Source of the DNA: Panacagrimonas sp.
GTDB lineage: Bacteria > Pseudomonadota > Gammaproteobacteria > Nevskiales > Nevskiaceae
Length of the DNA stretch: 10,451 nt
NCBI GenBank assembly: GCA_021773655.1
Contig: JAJFJX010000325.1
Span: 1-10,451, forward strand
Direction of reading: 5' to 3'
Position numbers and translations under genes: made by a program. How positions within the stretch are numbered: position 1 is the first letter of the stretch; each line of letters begins with the position of its first letter. Positions 6,660-10,451 of this stretch are shown here, in pieces. The notes under the pieces were generated by a model that worked only from the letters and a program-made list of their open reading frames with translations, was not told where the DNA came from and ran no database searches.

Positions 6660-7079
6660 ATGCCTGACGGTGGGTTCCGAAGCATTGCCCGATCCAAATT
6701 TCGGATCGAATCCGAATTCTTCCAAAAGTCGAGCGACGAGAAGCGCCTGGTCTACGGCTGGGCCAACGTGGTCATCAAAAAAGGTGAGACGGTCACCGAT
6801 CACCATGACCACACGATCTCGATCGATGAGATCCAGCAGGCGGCGCACGAGTACATCATCAACGCGCGTGTCGCCAAGGTCATGCACGAGGGCGTGCAGA
6901 TCGGCGAGATCGTCGAGAGTTTCGTCTTCATCAAGGAATTGAGACCCGCCTTCAAGAGCACGCTCGACCAGGAAGGCTGGTTCATCGTCATGAAGATCTA
7001 CGACGACGAGACCTGGGAGCGTGTCAAGAACGGTGAGTTCCCCGACTTCTCAATCGGTGGCACCGCCATCATCCAATAG
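6660..7079 (+). CDS. XkdF-type putative phage prohead serine protease
   Basis: This 139-residue protein matches the XkdF domain named after the PBSX prophage protein. It has LVYGWANVVIKKG (30-42), a DHHDH segment (48-51 region) before ISIDEIQQAAHEYI, KVMHEG around H76, IGEIVESFVF (81-90), GWFIVMKIYDDETWERV (106-122) and the closing FSIGGTA with S131. H76 and S131 are the likely catalytic pair by analogy with herpesvirus-like prohead proteases; the activity is predicted for the family, not shown here. It would process scaffold or capsid protein inside the prohead. ATG 6660 is chosen because GGGGAG (6646-6651) lies 8 bases upstream; GTG 6651 overlaps that site. A scaffold-like gene follows after 13 bases. 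The protein is close to a bare catalytic domain in length. Confidence 0.85.
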   Translation: MPDGGFRSIARSKFRIESEFFQKSSDEKRLVYGWANVVIKKGETVTDHHDHTISIDEIQQAAHEYIINARVAKVMHEGVQIGEIVESFVFIKELRPAFKSTLDQEGWFIVMKIYDDETWERVKNGEFPDFSIGGTAIIQ

Positions 7080-7092
7080 GGGGCCCATGCCC

Positions 7093-8226
7093 ATGCCGAA
7101 GAAACTCACGCGCTTGAAGGTCGATGAGGTGAGCTTGGTCACCCGCGGCGCCAATCCGGATGCCCATGTGGTGCTGACCAAGCGGCTGGACGATCCGTTT
7201 ACAGACGCCGCGACAATCCTCAGTGGCACGCCTGAAGCCGAGTTCATCATCAACCTGGTCAGGGTCACAAAGGACTTCATGTCCTTCGACCAGATCTTCG
7301 GTGAGCGCAAGGAGCGCGAAAAAGCGTTCCAACTGATGGACGAAATCTTCCGTCGCGTCGGTGCTCTGCAGGAGACCTTTGACGGCATCTTGATGGATGA
7401 CAAAACGCCTGAGAAGGCCGCGCCGCTGATCGATGCGGTCAAGATGTTCCAACAGTCCATCGCAACTATCGACGCCGATGCAGTCGAGAAGATCGCGAAG
7501 TTCGATCCCGCCGATGACGAATCGGCGCCCACTGCCGGAGCCACCGGCACCACCCCGTCTACCAAGGAGGCAAGTATGCCTGGGACGAAGAAGTCGGCTG
7601 GTGCCGGCGACAATACCGGTACCGTCACGGACACGGACGCCGAGATCCTCAAGACCAAGCTCGACGAAACCAACGCTGCGCTCGAAAAGGCGTTGGCCAT
7701 CGCCGCGATGAACGACGTGCAGAAGGCGCATTTCGGTTCGTTGGACGAGGACGGCCAAGCCGCCTTCATCAAGCTCTCGGCGGACGAGCGCAAGGTTGCG
7801 GTCGAGAAGGCCGCTGAAGCCGACGAGACGATCGAGTACGAGGGCGAGGTCGTACGCAAGTCTGAGTGCACGCCGGGCATGTTCGCGATGATGAAGAAGA
7901 CCATCGCGAAGAACCTCCAGAACGAGGAGAAGATCGCCAAGCAGCGCGAGGACAACGAGGTCATCCGTCTCGCCAAGGTTGCCGACGATAAGTATCCGAA
8001 CCTCCCCGGCACGGATGACGAACGGGGCCGCACGTTGCTCGCCATCTCCAAGATGGACGACACCGAGCGCTCTCTTGTCGAGCGTGCCCTCGGCGCGGCT
8101 GCCGGCCAGGAGATCTTCAAAGAAGCGGGTCGGACTGACGCCGAAAACGAAGTCGGCGACGACGAAGTCTCCGGCACCGGCAAGGCGATCCAGCAGATGT
8201 TCCCGGACAAGGACAAGGCCGCCTAA
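7093..8226 (+). CDS. Scaffold-like protein with N-terminal protease-associated motif
   Basis: This 377-residue protein has three parts. Residues 1-31 hold LKVDEVSLVTRGANPDAHVV, a motif I associate with the end of phage head protease domains (pattern VSLV-x-x-GAN-x-x-A). Residues 40-138 are helical and unrecognised. Residues 139-161 are a loose Ala/Thr/Pro linker. From residue 162 on, the sequence is typical of a prohead scaffold: highly charged and helical, with likely coiled coils at about 183-206 and 265-295, a QKAHFGSLDEDGQAAFIKLS segment, and a basic/hydrophobic end GKAIQQMFPDKDKAA that could touch the capsid protein. AGGGGG (7078-7083) lies 9 bases before ATG 7093; ATG 7087, two codons earlier and only 3 bases from it, is the alternative. 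Position between protease and capsid genes supports a scaffold role. An internal start is described separately. Confidence 0.8.
   Translation: MPKKLTRLKVDEVSLVTRGANPDAHVVLTKRLDDPFTDAATILSGTPEAEFIINLVRVTKDFMSFDQIFGERKEREKAFQLMDEIFRRVGALQETFDGILMDDKTPEKAAPLIDAVKMFQQSIATIDADAVEKIAKFDPADDESAPTAGATGTTPSTKEASMPGTKKSAGAGDNTGTVTDTDAEILKTKLDETNAALEKALAIAAMNDVQKAHFGSLDEDGQAAFIKLSADERKVAVEKAAEADETIEYEGEVVRKSECTPGMFAMMKKTIAKNLQNEEKIAKQREDNEVIRLAKVADDKYPNLPGTDDERGRTLLAISKMDDTERSLVERALGAAAGQEIFKEAGRTDAENEVGDDEVSGTGKAIQQMFPDKDKAA
7564..7578 (+). promoter_or_regulatory. Strong internal ribosome-binding site and in-frame ATG
   Basis: AAGGAGG at 7564-7570 lies 5 bases before ATG 7576, inside and in frame with the scaffold-like gene (codon 162). 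It is as good as or better than the sites in front of most of the genes here. It falls exactly at the linker between the N-terminal region and the scaffold-like domain. Confidence 0.7.
7576..8226 (+). CDS. Probable nested scaffold protein (internal in-frame start)
   Basis: Translation from ATG 7576 would give a 216-residue protein, MPGTKKSAGAGDNTG onward, identical to the C-terminal part of the longer product. It consists of a flexible Gly/Thr start, a coiled-coil segment, the charged helical body and the end FPDKDKAA. Its length and composition fit a stand-alone scaffold. Nested scaffolds that share the C-terminus of a longer head protein are known, the classic example being lambda C and Nu3. 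Here the short form would be the abundant scaffold and the long form a minor version carrying an N-terminal extension. The claim rests on the ribosome-binding site, the frame and the domain boundary; expression has not been shown. Confidence 0.55.
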   Translation: MPGTKKSAGAGDNTGTVTDTDAEILKTKLDETNAALEKALAIAAMNDVQKAHFGSLDEDGQAAFIKLSADERKVAVEKAAEADETIEYEGEVVRKSECTPGMFAMMKKTIAKNLQNEEKIAKQREDNEVIRLAKVADDKYPNLPGTDDERGRTLLAISKMDDTERSLVERALGAAAGQEIFKEAGRTDAENEVGDDEVSGTGKAIQQMFPDKDKAA

Positions 8227-8247
8227 CCCCAGTTCGCACGCCTGGGG
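8227..8247 (+). repeat. Small stem-loop after the scaffold gene
   Basis: CCCCAG (8227-8232) and CTGGGG (8242-8247) form a perfect 6-bp stem with a 9-base loop immediately after the scaffold stop. No T-tract follows, so it is not a typical intrinsic terminator. It might act as a weak attenuator or protect the upstream mRNA. Apart from the AGGAGG of the next gene, the rest of this 65-base gap shows nothing clear. Confidence 0.35.
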
Positions 8248-8291
8248 GCGATGCTCCCTCCCGAAAACTCGATCTCAAATAGGAGGCACTG

Positions 8292-9002
8292 ATGCCTTTC
8301 ACCGCTGATTCCAAAGCCACCACCGATTTCGCGCATTGGGAGGGCAACGAAGAGTTCACCCGCGAAGAAATTGACATCCTTGCCGGCTCCGGCGCCGCTC
8401 GTGTTCTTACCGCTGGAATGGTGCTCGCTGTCGGTTCCATCGCCGTTACCGAAACTGCAATCGCTGATGCCGGTAATACCGGCACCGGCGTCATGGGCGC
8501 CGTCACTGCCGGCGAGGATGTCAAAGAAGGCACCTACGAGCTTGAGTGCATCGCGATCGGCACTGACGTCGGCACGTTCGCGGTCCGTGATCCCGATGGT
8601 ATTCCGGTAAAGTCCGTAACCGGTACCGATCTGATCGTGGCCACTGCATTTGATAGTGACCACTTTGATGTCACGCTCGCTGATGGTGCGACGGACTTCG
8701 CGCTCGGCGATCGGTTCCGGATCGTTATGTCGGCGCCGGTTACCAAATATGTCCGGCACGAGACGACTGGCGCCGATGGATCGGAGATCCCAGCCGGTCT
8801 GTTGTTTGCAGATGTCACGGCACCCGACGGCACTGACGCAAAGGGTGTCGGCATCATCCGCGGTCCGGCGCTCATCAACCAAGAACAGATCGTACACGAC
8901 GCCAACGCCACGGCCGCCGAGAAGTCCGCTGTTCTGGCGGCTCTTGAACGCTTGGGTATCGTCGCTCGCGCGGGCGCCGGCGCTGTGCCGGTCGTCACCT
9001 AA
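8292..9002 (+). CDS. Head decoration protein with inserted domain
   Basis: This 236-residue protein resembles phage capsid decoration (lambda gpD-like) proteins. An N-terminal arm precedes SREx-like FTREEIDILAGSGAARVLTAGMVLA (22-46). The end, ALINQEQIVHDANATAAEK (193-211) then a helix AVLAALERLGIVAR (213-226), is the usual tail of this family. Between them, residues about 62-148 (GNTGTGVMGAVTAG, then GTYELECIA, FAVRDPDG, and DGATDFALGDRFRIV) form a beta-rich module seen in many phage surface proteins; members without it are roughly half this length. It should bind the outside of the expanded capsid and stabilise it. AGGAGG (8281-8286) lies 5 bases before ATG 8292, predicting strong translation as needed for a high-copy shell protein. 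A strong terminator follows. The family call is by pattern recognition. Confidence 0.8.
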   Translation: MPFTADSKATTDFAHWEGNEEFTREEIDILAGSGAARVLTAGMVLAVGSIAVTETAIADAGNTGTGVMGAVTAGEDVKEGTYELECIAIGTDVGTFAVRDPDGIPVKSVTGTDLIVATAFDSDHFDVTLADGATDFALGDRFRIVMSAPVTKYVRHETTGADGSEIPAGLLFADVTAPDGTDAKGVGIIRGPALINQEQIVHDANATAAEKSAVLAALERLGIVARAGAGAVPVVT

Positions 9003-9025
9003 CACCAACCACCATCCCTCTGTTT

Positions 9026-9060
9026 GAGAAAGCGCGCCCTCCGGGGCGCGTTTCTCGTTC
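9026..9060 (+). terminator. Strong stem-loop terminator between decoration and capsid genes
   Basis: GAGAAA (9026-9031), one unpaired G (9032) and CGCGCCC (9033-9039) pair with GGGCGCG (9044-9050) and TTTCTC (9051-9056) around a TCCG loop. This gives 13 base pairs with a single bulge. The T-rich stretch TTTCTCGTTCT overlaps the 3' arm and continues after it, as in intrinsic terminators. It lies 24 bases after the decoration stop. Confidence 0.75.
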
Positions 9061-9062
9061 TA

Positions 9063-9080
9063 GCCGGCGGGGATGCCGGC
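9063..9080 (+). repeat. Second hairpin in the capsid gene leader
   Basis: GCCGGC at 9063-9068 and again at 9075-9080 can pair across a GGGGAT loop, just after the terminator and 33 bases before the capsid ribosome-binding site. Because GCCGGC is self-complementary, it is both a direct and an inverted repeat. It may shield the start of the capsid mRNA. I see no convincing promoter in the rest of this 125-base gap. Confidence 0.4.
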
Positions 9081-9127
9081 AACGCCGCGTCACGAGACGC
9101 CGCTATCCCTTTTAAGGAGCATTTGCC

Positions 9128-10138
9128 ATGCCAGTAGGACCGAATACGTCCGGCCTCCAAACCGCCGACTACACCCGAGAAATCAACATGGTCCCCAACA
9201 TGTGGGGCCGCCTGCAAGAGTTGAACCTGTTCACCACCGAAGGTGTGACCGGGCGCACGATCATCATCGACAAGGTCGACGAGAACCTGGGCTTGCTTGA
9301 GGTTCGTGAGCCCGGATCGCCGGCGCCGATCTCCAATCCCGAAGGCCGTGGCTCGATGGCCATTATCGTTCCGCATATCCCGCTGGACGATGCGCTGAAG
9401 CCGTCTGACGTCCAGGGCCGTCGGATGCCGGGAGATCTTGGCCCGGACACCATCGAGCGCAAGCGGGCCAAGAAGCTGGCATCGATGCGGAAGAAGCATG
9501 CTCTGACGCTGGAGTATTTCCGCATGGGCGCCTTGAAGGGGCTAATCCTCGACGGCGCCGGTAAGACCGTCATGAACCTCTACACGCAATTTGGGGTGAC
9601 TCAGAAGGTCGAGGATTTTGCCTTCGGTACAGCAACCACCAAGGTCGATCAGCGGATCAATGACGTAACCCGCTTCATCGAAGAGAATACGTTCTCAGGT
9701 GGGACGAGTACCGGCGTCCACGTGCTGTGCTCTCCGGAGTGGTTTGCCGACCTGGTCAGCCACGCCAAAATCCGCGAGGCGTATCAGTTCTACAGTTCCA
9801 CGCAGGCACCGTTGCAGCAGGATGTGCGCCGACGGTTCCAACACCAAGGTGTTGTGTTCGAGGAATACAACGCCTCTGCCGTAATGACGGATGGAACCAC
9901 GGTCGCCCGGTTCATCGCGGCCGGCGAGGCATATGCGTTCCCGACCGGGGTTGATGACATGTATGTCAACTTCTTCGGCCCAGCCGACCACTTCGACTAC
10001 GTCAACACCGAAGGCGATGAGGTCTACGTCTGGGAGCACGATCCGGGTACCGGCAAGGTCATCAACTTCATGTCCGAGTCCAACCCGCTGCCGATCGTCA
10101 AGCGCCCGCGTGCGGTCGTGAAACTGACGAAGACCTAA
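9128..10138 (+). CDS. Major capsid protein (lambda gpE-like)
   Basis: This 336-residue protein belongs to the phage major capsid protein E family, with a HK97-type fold. It shows the family pattern in order: an N-terminal SGLQTADYTREINMVPNMWG arm and RLQELNLF segment (8-35), a GRTIIIDKVDENLGLLEVRE beta region, VPHIPLDDALKPSDVQG (81-97), the helix KLASMRKKHALTLEYFRMGALKG (116-138) leading into ILDGAG, and the closing NFMSESNPLPIVKRPRAVV (313-331). It builds the icosahedral shell. TAAGGAG (9113-9119) lies 8 bases before ATG 9128. Length is normal for the family and no processing site is obvious. The gene is isolated by a terminator upstream and a hairpin downstream, which suggests its own transcript level. 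Confidence 0.93.
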   Translation: MPVGPNTSGLQTADYTREINMVPNMWGRLQELNLFTTEGVTGRTIIIDKVDENLGLLEVREPGSPAPISNPEGRGSMAIIVPHIPLDDALKPSDVQGRRMPGDLGPDTIERKRAKKLASMRKKHALTLEYFRMGALKGLILDGAGKTVMNLYTQFGVTQKVEDFAFGTATTKVDQRINDVTRFIEENTFSGGTSTGVHVLCSPEWFADLVSHAKIREAYQFYSSTQAPLQQDVRRRFQHQGVVFEEYNASAVMTDGTTVARFIAAGEAYAFPTGVDDMYVNFFGPADHFDYVNTEGDEVYVWEHDPGTGKVINFMSESNPLPIVKRPRAVVKLTKT

Positions 10139-10154
10139 AGGCGAGAGCCTGAGA

Positions 10155-10178
10155 CCGGAGGGATTGACCATCCTCCGG
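10155..10178 (+). terminator. Hairpin after the capsid gene, possible terminator or attenuator
   Basis: CCGGAGG (10155-10161) pairs with CCTCCGG (10172-10178). With one bulged G, two more A-T pairs close a five-base loop. Only a short CCCTTT follows, so termination would be partial at best. It sits between the capsid stop and the next start. A tiny AGGC-GAGA-GCCT stem (10139-10150) with a GNRA-type loop lies just before it. Confidence 0.5.
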
Positions 10179-10211
10179 CCCTTTCCAATCCCAGACCATC
10201 CGAGGTAGCCG

Positions 10212-10445
10212 ATGTCTGACCCGCTCAAGAAGGGCGCGCCTGTCGTGCCGCATGACACCAACCCGCTGGCCGCCACTACCTCGGCTGTCTATGTGGGTGG
10301 TGCCGGAAACCTTGAGGTGCAGTTGGAGAATGACTCCGCGCCCTGGGTGATCAACGCGGTGGCCGCCGGCACGTTGCTGCCCATCGCGGCCACACGCATT
10401 CTCGCCAACAACACCACGGCAACAAACATTTCGTCGTTCTTCTGA
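10212..10445 (+). CDS. Small phage structural protein, possibly spike-base or head-fibre type
   Basis: This complete 77-residue protein starts at ATG 10212, with GAGG (10202-10205) 6 bases before it, and stops 6 bases before the window ends. After a polar start, SAVYVGGAGNLEVQLEND leads into INAVAAGTLLPIAATRILANNTTATNISSFF. This alternation of VYVGGAG, AG-x-LLP-x-x-A-x-R-I and a TTAT-NI-x-x-F end is one I recall from small phage virion proteins related to the spike-base protein of gene transfer agents. Its place directly after the capsid gene supports a virion role. The exact function is uncertain. Confidence 0.65.
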   Translation: MSDPLKKGAPVVPHDTNPLAATTSAVYVGGAGNLEVQLENDSAPWVINAVAAGTLLPIAATRILANNTTATNISSFF

Positions 10446-10451
10446 TTTGGA

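Noticed and set aside
7060..7093. Programmed frameshift joining the XkdF and scaffold frames
   Set aside because: The G-run follows the stop codon and no slippery heptamer precedes it; a separate ribosome-binding site explains the downstream gene.
7050..8216. Long open frame (388 residues) on the - strand opposite the scaffold gene
   Set aside because: The translation is Ser/Ala-rich and lies entirely under the scaffold-like gene; the bias follows from GAG/GAC/AAG codons read backwards.
8227..8247. Hairpin after the scaffold gene as a terminator
   Set aside because: The stem is only 6 bp with a 9-base loop and no T-tract, so it is listed as a stem-loop only.
8468..8484. Perfect inverted repeat TGCCGGT-AAT-ACCGGCA
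   Set aside because: It lies inside the decoration gene and encodes a Gly/Thr-rich loop; codon choice for Ala-Gly-Asn-Thr-Gly in GC-rich DNA explains it.
1..10451. tRNA genes, CRISPR arrays, IS elements, integrase or attachment sites
   Set aside because: I looked for clover-leaf arms, regularly spaced repeats, transposase motifs and recombinase motifs on both strands and saw none that could be supported.

Overview
The window is a GC-rich phage or prophage segment carrying a complete head-morphogenesis module, all on the + strand. The genes run tightly packed in the order used by tailed dsDNA phages. High GC and the strong G/C bias at third codon positions suggest a proteobacterial host, perhaps an alphaproteobacterium, but no host gene is present, so this is an inference. 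No integrase, tRNA, attachment site, IS element or CRISPR array was seen.

Layout. (a) 1-1131: two pre-packaging genes of unknown role. The first is cut by the left edge and ends in a putative zinc-binding Cys/His motif. The second is a small hypothetical whose C-terminus is doubtful. (b) 1118-1180: a short AT-rich gap with a weak promoter-like sequence. (c) 1181-1843: an HExxH phage metallopeptidase. (d) 1840-3871: a 12-codon minigene, a DUF2280-type putative small terminase and the large terminase, joined by 1-4-base stop/start overlaps. (e) 3898-6334: a portal protein with a very acidic tail, overlapped by a Mu gpF-like minor head protein. (f) 6337-8226: a 98-residue unknown, an XkdF-type putative prohead protease, and a scaffold-like protein containing a strong in-frame internal start. 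(g) 8292-9002: a capsid decoration protein with an apparent inserted domain. (h) 9003-9127: a strong stem-loop terminator and a second hairpin. (i) 9128-10138: a lambda gpE-like major capsid protein. (j) 10212-10445: a small structural-type protein after another hairpin.

How they work together. The terminase pair recognises and cuts DNA and pumps it through the portal. The portal, Mu F-like protein and scaffold nucleate the prohead, the shell is built from the gpE-like capsid protein, the XkdF-like protease probably processes the scaffold, and the decoration protein stabilises the expanded shell.

The parts worth a closer look are the apparent nested scaffold gene, the leader-like minigene before the small terminase, and the terminator placed directly in front of the most highly expressed gene of the cluster. 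I see no evidence for an entirely new system; the rest is a recognisable head module with unusual details.
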